Below the pieces are notes generated by a model. That model worked only from the letters and a program-made list of their open reading frames with translations, made no database searches and had not been told where the DNA came from. 64,000 nucleotides of DNA, from contig JAODUP010000851.1 in the NCBI GenBank assembly GCA_025642065.1, positions 1 through 64,000 of the forward strand, in the 5' to 3' direction. The DNA is from Paralvinella palmiformis. Lineage: Eukaryota; Annelida; Polychaeta; Terebellida; Alvinellidae. Position numbers and translations under genes: made by a program. Positions 55,615 to 64,000 of this stretch are shown here, in pieces; the stretch's first letter is position 1; every line of letters begins with the position of its first letter.

Positions 55615-55974
55615 TTGTTTTGTTTTGTTGTTCGGGAAGACTCTCCAGGCTGTCACTTATTCGGCACAGTCTCTATGTTTGAGTGATTGAGAAAACTCCT
55701 CCCCCACCACTCGCAAGGCAGCAGTACGGAAAGATGGAGCCGAAATATCCTCGGTCACCGGCAAAGTGTTTTACGTCCTATGGGGATTTTAACGTCCCCC
55801 TTTATTTTTAATAATTGAGTGGAGACGGCAGCGCCATTTAACGTGGTCAGGCAACCACGATCTTGTAAGCCGAGAAATTAATCTCCGGGAAAGTTTCGAC
55901 CTCTTGTGGGGTTCCAACCTGTGACCGTTAGCACCAAGTATTGGGTGTTTAACCGCTAGGCCACCGGAGCTCAC
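55615..55974 (-). repeat. tRNA-derived SINE, family 1
   Basis: Minus strand begins GTGAGCTCCGGTGGCCTAGC and GGTTAAACACCC. Full head and body, nested in repeat A. Confidence 0.9.
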
Positions 55975-56226
55975 TTTATATTAATTATCTAAGCAGCCCT
56001 ATTTATAGCTATTTTTCAATTGCTGTATCTTTCTTCAAAACAATACTATATAAACTATATAACCCAATTGTCACTGTCTTCAAAGGTCAGTTTTTACAAC
56101 GGGCAGGCGTCACGAAGCGACTACTATTAAAACTGTTTAGCTTAATTGCTATTAAAAGACTGACATCTGCGATGAAATAGACCGTAATAGCGTGTCATAG
56201 CTTCGGTACCGTTTGAACTATGTTAT

Positions 56227-56262
56227 GTGTGCGTGCGTGCGTGCGTGCGTGTGTGTATGTAA
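56227..56262. repeat. (TGCG)n microsatellite
   Basis: Short GTGC/GTGT run at the end of repeat A. Confidence 0.8.
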
Positions 56263-56264
56263 CC

Positions 56265-56825
56265 TTGCGATATTACAATCATTATGTTATCCCCAAAATG
56301 TTTTTTTTTTAATAACAAGCATCACTTTTCAAAAGCCGTAGCTTTATCAAAGTGAATCAAAGAGGAATATCAACTTTCAATCGCTACTTCACCTTAGCAT
56401 GATATGTGTACTAACTAGATCAACACCTGAGCTTATTCATTTTCCCGATATTGCCGTATTTTTTTCAACATCAGCTTCGATGTTATTCATCCTACATTAA
56501 TGAAAAATACTAAAAACTTATTTGACCGACCTTCCTCGTCCAACTCAGGTGTGTTCGTGTCACAGTAATGATGACGCCTTTCCTAATAACAGAAATAAGG
56601 CTTTCTACGTATTGTTGACACGCTATATGAAGTCTGGGTTGTTAATGTTTTACGGCTTTGAATAGGTTAATGTCTGCACAATTGTTTTATCATTCTCAGT
56701 GGGATCAATATCCGATTGAAGAATATATCATAATTAAACTGTAAACAAACATACCGGAGTGAATATAACTGTTAACATAAGGGAAAATTTAATGAAGAAC
56801 GCCAATTTATTTTAAGAAACGTTCA
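56265..56825. other. no gene seen
   Basis: AT-rich with a T-run near 56300. Confidence 0.35.
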
Positions 56826-57063
56826 GTCTAACCGCCTAGTGGGTAAGAACTGTGCTGTGCGGCAGGTCGGAGGTTCGAATTCAGGCCGTGGCACTATAGT
56901 AGGGGGAGTTTTCAACTGGTAAAGGTTTTCTCCACGGAATATGTCATCAATTCTAAATTCGGTTAGAACTAGTCCCCGTGGTGAAGCAGTAAATAACAGA
57001 CCATATGCGTCTCCCTCACTTGAAGTAGCTAATTAAGCCACTTAAAATAACTGTGATTTCGGC
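56826..57063 (+). repeat. tRNA-derived SINE, third type
   Basis: A box TAGTGGGTAAG (near 56837) and B box AGGTTCGAATTC (near 56870) with 30-nt spacing, a body unlike family 1 or 2 and a TATTATTATTA tail. Confidence 0.65.
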
Positions 57064-57101
57064 TATTATTATTAACTGCTTCCTTTGCATCAACATGTGT
57101 A

Positions 57102-57104
<3 letters not shown>

Positions 57105-57171
<67 letters not shown>
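57105..57171. repeat. (AT)n microsatellites
   Basis: Two TA runs separated by GTTATA. Confidence 0.9.
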
Positions 57172-57196
57172 GTGTTATATGTGGTAAGCCATGCTA

Positions 57197-57516
57197 GTGC
57201 GCTCCGGTGGCCTAGCGGTTAAGCACTTTGTACTTGATGTCAAGGGTCAAAGTTTTGATCCCAGCAAGAGATCAAAACATTTCCAGAGATATATTTCTCG
57301 GGTCGCAACATCGTGGGTGGCTGAGCAGGTAAAATAAGACCCCCCCGAGGACGTAAAACACTCTGGCAGTGACCACTCTCGGGGTATTTCGGCTCCATTT
57401 TTCCGTACTTCTCCCTGAGTGGTGGGGGGCGGGGGAGATTTGTCAACCACTCCAACATAGAGGATGCGCCGAATAAGCGACAACCAGGGGATTCTCCCCT
57501 AAAAACAAAACAAACA
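57197..57516 (+). mobile_element. tRNA-derived SINE, family 1, with perfect 13-bp target-site duplication
   Basis: GTAAGCCATGCTA flanks it exactly at 57184-57196 and 57517-57529. Head GCTCCGGTGGCCTAGCGGTT, 3' end AAAAACAAAACAAACA. The B box is decayed (AGTTTTGATCCC). Confidence 0.95.
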
Positions 57517-57592
57517 GTAAGCCATGCTAAATCTCCAGACACTCGTTGTCCCCCTTAAATAAAAACCAGTCATATCAACTCGCACTTAGTGA

Positions 57593-57947
57593 GCTCCGGT
57601 GGCTTAGCGGTTAAGCACCCGGCACTTGGTGCCAACGGTCGCAGGTTCGAACCCCGTAAGAGGTCGAAACTTTTCCAGGGATTAATTTCTCGGCTCACTA
57701 CATCGTGGGTGGCTGACCACGTTAAATGGCGCTGCCGTCTCCACTGAATTATTTAAAATAAAGGGGGACGTTAAAAAACCCCGAGGACGTAAAACACTCT
57801 GGCAGTGACCACCCTCAGGGTATTTCGGCTCCATCTTTCCGTACTGCTCCCCTGTGAGTGGTGGGGGAGGAGGTTTCTCAACCACTCCAACATAGAGGCT
57901 GTGCCGAATAAGCGACAGCCTGGGGAATCTCCCCGGACAACAAAACC
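57593..57947 (+). mobile_element. tRNA-derived SINE, family 1, best-preserved copy
   Basis: A box TAGCGGTTAAG (57605-57615) and perfect B box GGTTCGAACCC (57644-57654), so a polymerase III promoter is intact. Ends CCGGACAACAAAACCA. No target duplication recognised. Confidence 0.93.
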
Positions 57948-57954
57948 ATGATCG

Positions 57955-58330
57955 GGATGCAGAAATGCAGTTGCCAGTAAACGACAACAATACAAGAGGA
58001 CATCAGAAGAAATTATATAAGGAACAAAATAAAACTAAGACAATCCCAGTTTAGATTGTGTGTGGCTGATACATGGAATAGTCTTCCAGCATATGTTGTA
58101 CAAGCCCCAAATATTAAGTCCTTTGAGCATAGATTAGATCAATTCTGGGCTGATCATCCAATCCGTTTTGATCACCAGTCACCGATAATAATCACTTGTG
58201 GTCGTACTAAACTTAGCAGAATATCAGAAGACAGCGATCTGGACATAGACGTCATGTAAACCTGCCTTCAGAAACTACATTAGGTTACATAAGGCAAAAG
58301 GCGAATGTAAAAGTGAGTAGTGTGAAATTC
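57955..58330 (+). pseudogene. LINE ORF2 C-terminus with 3' UTR
   Basis: Reads NTRGHQKKLYKEQ, then after a frameshift SQFRLCVADTWNSLPAYVVQ, PNIKSFEHRLDQFWADHPI and DSDLDIDVM with a stop at about 58259. (F)S.R...TWNSLP..VV.A..(I/V)KSF..RLD.FW is the conserved end of CR1/Jockey-group ORF2. The SINE at 57593 ends immediately before it. Confidence 0.8.
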
Positions 58331-58611
58331 ACTACTCACCTACAGATATATACCTACTTGAAATGTGTAAGTAAATTAAAAAAATGTGTCAGTAAATGAA
58401 AATGTGTTTGCTTTTTAGTGCTCTAATATGTTGAATTTTGCTCACAAACAATGTTTCTGTTGCAACATATATCTCAAAATATCTTGCAAATGCCTCTCGC
58501 AAATAAGAGAATATGTCTTGCTATAACATCTGGGACAAAACACAAAAGGTTGTTTGAGGGGTATTCGTGTTAGACCCAGCGTGGATCACTGGGACAATGA
58601 ACGCCTCCTTT

Positions 58612-58735
58612 AAAGGGATAGTTCACCCTCAGAAAATATGTAATGCTTAGAACAGTAACCATAAATTCCACAATATTAATCACGAACTATACCTGATATC
58701 AGATATAGGGAAATAATCCAAACAGAATACCGAAA
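58612..58735 (+). repeat. end fragment of the MITE-like family
   Basis: AAAGGGATAGTTCACCCTCA then TATGTAATGCTTAGAACAG matches the inverted right end of 52275-52700. The opposite end was not found. Confidence 0.6.
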
Positions 58736-59042
58736 TGCCAATCACTCAAAATGTCGACTAAACAGTATTAGTTTGTACTTATCATAAAGCTGTATTAGAA
58801 TTTAGGATTCATATTTACCGTTTGTTCACCTTTGCAAACATAATATATCACTAGACGTTATACTGATGAACTTCATTCCTTTTCATGGTAAATGCAACTT
58901 GATGAAGTTTTAAAAATTATCTAAATTTCATGGGTCTTTAATGTTGTACTTCCTAAGTTTGAACTAATATTAAAGAATACAATGCTGTGATAATTAAACC
59001 AATGCCAAGATTAATTAGAACAATATATAACATGTAAGTATA
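58736..59042. other. no gene seen; region 3' of XAB2
   Basis: AT-rich. Probably intergenic downstream of XAB2. Confidence 0.4.
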
Positions 59043-59048
59043 TTTATT
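59043..59048 (-). terminator. candidate poly(A) signal of XAB2
   Basis: AATAAA on the minus strand, about 105 nt after the XAB2 stop codon. This is the first canonical hexamer downstream and the spacing suits a short 3' UTR. The cleavage site is not determined. Confidence 0.5.
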
Positions 59049-59152
59049 ATTGGTTGTGTTATCCAACATTACTGACATAAATCAAACAGTTATTCCATCC
59101 AATGACATCACAGTTATTAATTTCATTGGAAGATCAATCAGGCGACTCTTTT

Positions 59153-59223
59153 TTAATCTTCTTCTTCCTGAACTAGTCCACCAAACACTTCCTTCGGTAC
59201 TGATTGCTTTTCCACTTCCAGCT
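59153..59223 (-). CDS. XAB2: XAB2 terminal coding exon with stop
   Basis: 71 nt, entry phase 1, ending in TAA (complement of 59153-59155). The acceptor is tttacag before AGCTGG. It encodes LEVEKQSVPKEVFGGLVQEE and a final ED. The intron separating it from the exon at 61937 is 2713 bp, far longer than the other two introns seen. Confidence 0.9.
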
Positions 59224-62200
59224 CTGTAAAGATGATGACATTTTATTAAGAAGAAAAACACTTATGTAACCTACTGCACACACATGCACACACACATAGA
59301 CACACACACAGAGGGAATCCAAATATATAATATCCTGGTTATATTAACTAAATTTGCAACGTATAAAAATATTTTTAACATCCAAAGATAATATATACAA
59401 ACTTTCAGTGACAGTTATGAGTCCAATTATTGCATAAACCATTCATTAAACCAAATATTTAAAAAAATCTATCAACATTTATTACTTATATCATGGGGAC
59501 AGCCCATTTATCCTACCGTGTGCACAAAAGTGGCCATAAACAATCATCAGCATGGTGACAAAATAATTTATGGATGTGGTGTAATGACAATTAAACTACA
59601 GTACTCCTCGGTGAAGTTCCCTGATTTTTCATTAATATTTTTAATTCATTTTAAAATTCTCAGATTTTTCACAGCAGGAACGTTTTCTGGATTATTTTCT
59701 GTTTTCCACAGCCATAGCCACACTCTATATATACATACATTTATGCATAGACCAGGTTCATTCTATTAATGGAATGGTCTAAATAAAATTCCCACAAAAT
59801 ATCTAAAATAAAACTACAGCAAATAAAACAATGAAAATTAAAATTACAATAAATAAAAACTAAAACCAATCATAACCATAACTCTAATCACTGTGTACTG
59901 ATATATTATAATTGTGTTCAATAACAAATATGGGTTTCATTTGTTACAGGGCTCAACATTTACGGTTGTCCGTCTGTCCAGGACAACAAAACCACGTAAT
60001 CGGAAAAGTAAAACCACATGCTTGGTTGTCTGCCGTGTCAAGTCATATTTTCGATGGTTCTTGGCAATTTTACTGCATTGATGCGATGATACTCAGTTAC
60101 TCTCTCATAGTACGATTTAGTAATCGCTCAAATGTTTTGTGGGTTGCGATTGGCCGAGAGATATCAACTGGAAATGATTCAAGATGTCGGTGTCTAAATT
60201 CGGCTTCATAATTCCAGAAAAGGAAACTGCAAACAGACGTTCTGTATCGCAAAGGGAGTACGAAGAGAAGAGAAAACTTCATTGCTAGTGGACATTTGAA
60301 TTTCCGGGGCTGTTTTATGACTAGGCGGCCGATGAAATGTTCTGCAAAACCTGTAGGGGCATACCTACTAAGGCCAACCTGGCCAGTTCTTGGAAGTGTG
60401 ACTTGTCATATATGACAAGTGGCCAAAAATGTTAATGTAGAGCCTTGTGTTACCCTGTTAATATAGACACTATCTACTATATTGATATTTTTAACAGTTG
60501 TATCGCTATAATGGTCTTTCATCACAACAAAATAAATTTTACCATTCTTGATTATTTTGATTATTATTTATTTGCCTCAATTATAATCCGAAAATTTTGA
60601 TTTTAGAGTCCTAACACTTGTGCCTGTTCATGTGAAATCTATGAATATTCCGAATCAATTGAAATACAATGAAGCAAATTAATGAACAATGTTATGATAA
60701 GTTATTCTATGACATTCTCACACTTCTACTGGCCCCTTTTAAATCTGAATCCCAGTAGCTTGGCATCCACTTTTAGACAAACAACAAACTATAAAAAGGG
60801 GGGAGGTTGTGAAAAAGTTTAATATTGGAGTAATTCTACAAAATATAGATCTACCATCTAGACAGTGAGGGCTATATTCCACGGGTTTGACGTTTTTATT
60901 CCCCCCCCCCCTTGCATGTCACACACCGATATCAAGATTACATGACATGTGGAACAAGTGGAATAATACAATTATACTTTTTTAAAGAAAATTACACAAT
61001 GTCGTATGCATATTCCGACACAACAAAAGTTTCTCTTGTCTCGAAGGGCAAATTGTAGCTTTGCTCGCCTGTCACAAAAAAGATAATTGTCAATCGTTTT
61101 ACATTAATGGTTAAACATCCCACTTGGTGTAACTAAGGTAATACTGGTAAGATTTCTCCAGTTTGTGGGATGTTGCTGGTATGATAGCTGAACTCAACAA
61201 CAAACAATTGTCACCAACAGCCAACAAAACCAGTCGTCATCGATTTGGTTACTACGTAAGCTCCGTTTACATTCTATATGCGCACACAAACACTGGAGAT
61301 GATTCGCTGGTGGTTTAGCCATTGCTGTCCCCTGTTTCAGGTAGAGTTTTGCCAGTTTGTTGTTATCAACACCACGGACACGAAGGACATCACATCAGAA
61401 AATGCGCAGTAAATAGCTGCAAATTGTTTGTGGCCTGTGTTTATGCGTCAATTAGTAATGGTTCATTATATTGGCGTTTGCTTGCCCTAGTTTACTACCC
61501 ATGACACTAATCGAAAGGGAAGGTGTTCTTGGTGACCTAAACACTGTTTTTAATGCATATTATCTTGAGAATTTCTGAAGCGTGAAGTGTTTCATTTCTG
61601 GAGTGGCCACCTTTCTACAACCAGTAGGCTAAATGGGCCGAGCGGCCTACAAAGGTAATTAGTCAAAACGTAAGATGAAATATCCTTGAGACATATCAAG
61701 GCCAGGATTTGTACCCAGTCCCAGACAAGTGTGGCCATCAACAATACCAGTCTGAGACAAGATAATTAATATCCTTTAACCTTTAATGCGTGTGCGCATG
61801 CATGCATGTATTGACATGCAAGAACACAAATACATATAAACAAACTAATAACGCTTTTGTTTGTTAACAATTTAAATAGAACTTTACCTTTTATTGGTGA
61901 ATCATAAAAATCAAATTAATAATACCACACACACACCTTCAATTGTTTCATCCTCATCGGTTTCAGCATCGTCATCGATGTTGATTTCTTCAGGATTGTT
62001 AGTTTTCGTCATTTCTCCAAGTTCTTCTTGCGTGGTGCTGCTTCTGTTGGGTCACAAAATAATAAACAAATTTGTAAAAAAAGACAACATAGAAACATTA
62101 CACCAATTTTATTCTACCAGTTTGAGATTTAGGTAGCCTCACTCACTCACTCACTCACTCACTCACTCACTCACTCACTCACTCACTCACTCACTCACTC

Positions 62201-62791
62201 ACTCACTCACTCACTCACTCACTCACTCACTCACTCACTCACTCACTCACTCACTCACTCACACTCACTCACTCACTCACTCACACTCACTCACTTTCCA
62301 ATATTAGTGGTAAATTTTACATTCTACTACTCACTGAGTAGTAATAGCTCTACTATGTTATGTACGAAAATGTTGATTTTAATCTGTTTTTAGTTAGCAA
62401 ATGACGTCATGGAAAATCCTTGCTGTTAGTCAGTGAATTATTAAAACCTTTATTATAAAGAAGATGGTTCACCTAAGGCCATACAGATTAAACTTCGCCC
62501 TCCAGTGACTCTTACCTAATAAACTTAATGCCCTTGTCTGGATTAGGCTGATCTTGTAAAGATTCCTCAGCTAGCTGGCGAGCTCGCTCCTCTAATCTCT
62601 GCATCTCATCCTGTTCGGGATTGTCTTCTGAAAGTGTTCAAGGTCATTAACGAAAATCCCAAATCATGCAACATACAGGATTATTATTCTCAATGCCGAT
62701 AATACTGGGATGTCATCCCTTAATCCATACCTGTTTTCATTTCCTTGACAGCGCTCTGGGCTGCCAGAATCTGTGATGACATGAAATCAAC
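59153..62791 (-). CDS. XAB2: XAB2/SYF1 pre-mRNA splicing factor, C-terminal four exons (partial, spliced)
   Basis: Seen: four minus-strand exons (62731-62791, 62516-62627, 61937-62043, 59153-59223) have AG acceptors and GT donors and join in phases 1, 2 and 1 into 351 nt, which is 116 codons plus a stop, with no interruption. The translation runs from VDFMSSQILAAQSAVKEMK through EMQRLEERARQLAEESL and KFIRSSTTQEELGEM to NPEEI, an acidic stretch, QSVPKEVFGGLVQEEED and the stop. As I recall the family, the order of a LEERA-like helix, FVRS/EEL, NPEEI, acidic tract and a terminal QSVP..VFG..(D/E)D is the C-terminus of XAB2/SYF1. Known: this HAT-repeat protein of about 850 residues acts in the nucleus, in the Nineteen/Aquarius intron-binding part of the spliceosome, and in transcription-coupled repair with XPA and CSA/CSB. 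The HAT repeats are not in the window. The frame is intact, so I infer a functional gene continuing past the right edge. Confidence 0.9.
59487..59560 (+). repeat. tRNA-derived SINE, family 2, 3' fragment
   Basis: Matches the CCCATTTAGCCTA...GTGCACATAAATGGCCGTAAA portion of the copy at 43650-43832 with substitutions. Located in the last XAB2 intron. Confidence 0.45.
60184..60435 (+). pseudogene. hAT-type (ZNF862/KIAA1586-like) zinc-finger remnant
   Basis: One frame from the ATG at 60184 to the TAA at 60433 reads MSVSKFGFIIPEKETANRR, then YEEKRKLHC, stop, WTFEFPGLFYD, stop, AADEMFCKTCRGIPTKANL. A basic start, then a (F/W)-x-W-L-x-Y-D-like turn, then MFCKxC, is the layout I recall for the N-terminus of the ZNF862/KIAA1586-like family derived from hAT transposases. 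Two in-frame stops (60286 and inside LFYD-AAD) and loss of everything downstream mark it as dead. It sits antisense in the large last intron of XAB2. The family call is tentative. Confidence 0.4.
60436..61607. other. XAB2 intron sequence without a supported feature
   Basis: Poly-C run at 60901-60912. A 60-codon frame at 61322-61504 holds a Cys/His-rich stretch (CCYQHHGHEGHHIRKC) faintly like a Gypsy gag-pol zinc knuckle, too weak to call. Confidence 0.35.
61608..61740 (-). repeat. tRNA-derived SINE, family 2, partial
   Basis: Reverse complement holds a B-box-like GGTACAAATCC and then the core TTACCTTTGTAGGCCGCTCGGCCCATTTAGCC. The same core is at 43740-43815 and, in pieces, at 39755 and 59490. 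Confidence 0.6.
61937..62043 (-). CDS. XAB2: XAB2 exon (second from the 3' end)
   Basis: 107 nt, entry phase 2, exit phase 1. The acceptor is cccaacag before AAGCAGC and the donor is GAAG followed by gtgtgtgtg. It encodes SSTTQEELGEM, then NPEEI, then an Asp/Glu-rich stretch as in the family. A long (CTCA)n tract starts less than 100 bp upstream in the intron. Confidence 0.9.
62137..62294. repeat. (CTCA)n microsatellite in an XAB2 intron
   Basis: About 38 tetranucleotide units with two phase-breaking insertions near 62261 and 62284. It lies between the XAB2 exons at 61937 and 62516, about 95 bp from the acceptor of the former. Confidence 0.95.
62516..62627 (-). CDS. XAB2: XAB2 exon (third from the 3' end)
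   Basis: 112 nt, entry phase 1, exit phase 2. The acceptor is ctttcag before AAGACA and the donor is ATTAG followed by gtaag. It encodes a charged helix (EMQRLEERARQLAEESL) and then DQPNPDKGIKFI. The intron to the next exon upstream is only 103 bp. Confidence 0.9.
62731..62791 (-). CDS. XAB2: XAB2 exon (fourth from the 3' end)
   Basis: 61 nt, entry phase 0, exit phase 1. The acceptor reads ctttcag before GTTGAT and the donor is ACAG followed by gtatgg. It encodes VDFMSSQILAAQSAVKEMKT, matching the segment just after the last HAT repeat in the family. The exon before it was searched for up to 64000 and not found. Confidence 0.85.
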
Positions 62792-63214
62792 CTGAAAGAT
62801 CAAAACACAAATATCGGGTCATTAAAATAATACTACAGACGTGGAATTGGTTGCATTTGTATGCTTCGCACTTCAAAATATTGTCAGTCATGGTAAATTT
62901 ATACCTTGCATGCCCTACTTCCATATGTGATTTTCAAATGCTAGATTAACTCCCGTTATAAGCGATGTGTGTTAAACCTGTAAATAGGTGTGTTAAGCGT
63001 TTCACTGCAAACAATCGATTTTTGCTCTTTTGTTTGCCAAATTCATCATCTTCCCAAAAAAGTGTTGTTCACAAGTTGAAATAGTAATCAAGGTGAAATT
63101 CCTTACTGGACTTCCTTAAAACCCTCAAGTTATGCATATCAGAAGAAAGACGAAAGCCTGAATCAATAAACAAATAATAATCAGGGAGAAAACTTGAGTG
63201 TCTTTCAGACACTA
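62792..63214. other. probable XAB2 intron, no exon found
   Basis: No frame with splice borders matching the preceding part of XAB2 was found. Confidence 0.4.
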
Positions 63215-63610
63215 CCATATATACTTGTGTATTAGTTGACCCAGCAGATAAGTCGAGGTCAACGTTGACCCTGTAATTTTTTCCTCGGGCATATGCTCAA
63301 CGTATAAGTCGAGGTCAACTTTTGAAGTATTGGCCTGTCAGGTTTTAAAGAATTATCTGTCTAATAATGTGATTAAAATCCCTGAAATTCGAAATCATTC
63401 TCGTCAGGCACAAGAAAGGTTGACCAGCCATAGTCCGGAATTTTATGTGTAGCAGGAGAATCGTAACAATAATCAGCACGGCTGTCATTGTCCACCACAT
63501 CCTCAGTTTCAGCAAAACCTTAACCAAGAAAATCTTCATACAGGGCATCGTCTTTTGTTCTATCCATCTTGTTTGAAATACCACACTTTAAGTGATGACC
63601 ACGAGAATCA
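63215..63610 (-). pseudogene. pogo-like (Tc1/mariner) transposon remnant, C-terminus of transposase
   Basis: On the minus strand, the region 63376-63600 encodes KCGISNKMDRTKDDALYEDF followed by an acidic tail (ETEDVVDNDS, PDENDFEFQGF) and stops. As I recall, a GISN.MDGTEDD-like motif ends the DDE transposase of pogo/Tigger-type elements. An in-frame stop after YEDFLG breaks it, and no catalytic D/D/D portion was recognised upstream. Beyond the coding end, two copies of ATAAGTCGAGGTCAAC (63248-63263 and 63304-63319) resemble pogo-type terminal sequence. It lies upstream of the first visible XAB2 exon, probably in another intron. Confidence 0.6.
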
Positions 63611-64000
63611 ATGGTCTCTTTAGATTACTAGCGGGTGTTAGTGGTTTATCACCCTCTGTCATCTAATCATTCTATAATTAGCACATTTCATCCTTAAACG
63701 ACTTGTTCAGGCATAACGGCTCCAGTAGTGATATACACCCTGAGGGTATGATGGCCTGAGTGGTTTTCTAAACCATTTCTTATCACTTTGATGTTATAAT
63801 TAATAAACAAACAGGTCACACCAAAGACGCCTGATTGTAACTTCAACTCTATTGTATAGCTAATCATCTGGAGGTAGCCTACTGGTAGGTAACAGCGTGT
63901 AACTATCAAGTATTGATACAGTTTGCTGAAAATTAATCGTTGTTTATTAAACAATAATAGTTCAGTAGCCAGGGATGTGCCAATTCCTTTCCTACTCTGG
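63611..64000. other. no feature seen at right edge
   Basis: AT-rich; may be further pogo-element or intron sequence. The 86-codon minus frame at 63694 has no recognised motif. Confidence 0.3.

Larger units (their letters stand above)
55345..56225 (+). repeat. composite repeat family A, head only, split by an insert
   Basis: 55345-55465 and 55976-56225 match 36625-36770 and 36771-37010. The 0.5-kb insert between them contains a 43-bp duplication and the SINE at 55615-55974. Confidence 0.85.

Noticed and set aside
61322..61504. Cys/His-rich CCYQHHGHEGHHIRKC as a Gypsy zinc knuckle
   Set aside because: Spacing does not fit the usual motif and there is no protease or RT nearby.

Overview
The window looks like nuclear DNA from an animal, most likely a marine lophotrochozoan such as a mollusc; that placement is inference. 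The reasons are AT-rich sequence, very long microsatellites, spliced exons of a conserved metazoan gene, several CR1/L2-like and Jockey-like LINE remnants, tRNA-derived SINEs and a Penelope-type hammerhead motif. There is no bacterial or viral gene organisation. Nearly all long open frames are products of low-complexity DNA.

The one host gene I can support is at the right end on the minus strand. Four small exons (62731-62791, 62516-62627, 61937-62043, 59153-59223) have canonical GT/AG borders and compatible phases. They join into an uninterrupted 116-codon C-terminus matching the splicing and repair factor XAB2/SYF1. A candidate poly(A) signal follows at 59043-59048. The rest of the gene should lie beyond position 64000. 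Its introns hold a hAT/ZNF862-like zinc-finger remnant, SINE pieces, a (CTCA)n tract and, upstream of the first visible exon, a pogo-like transposase remnant.

The rest is repeats. From 0 to 20 kb a diverged duplication of about 4 kb appears twice (160-3775 and 16439-20040). The second copy carries a Jockey-like LINE fragment where the first has none, and the first has about 1.4 kb more spacer. Another LINE remnant lies at 7480-8850. At 20-35 kb there are a hammerhead-like motif (24093-24138), an inverted LINE fragment (26130-27300), a 15-bp minisatellite (27641-28141), a nearly complete but broken CR1/L2-like LINE (29455-32205) and a short head-to-head telomere-repeat palindrome. At 36-58 kb a composite repeat family with internal tandem repeats of about 370-600 bp recurs (36640-37960, 48297-49610, 55345-56225, with an outlier at the left edge), invaded by a tRNA-derived SINE. 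One SINE has a perfect 13-bp target-site duplication and another can be compared with an empty site in the same window.

The parts connect. A tRNA-derived SINE at 38718-39010 ends in the same 3' tail as the local CR1/L2-like LINE, which suggests the LINE machinery mobilised it. The repeat copies record an order of events: family amplification, then SINE and LINE insertion, then decay.
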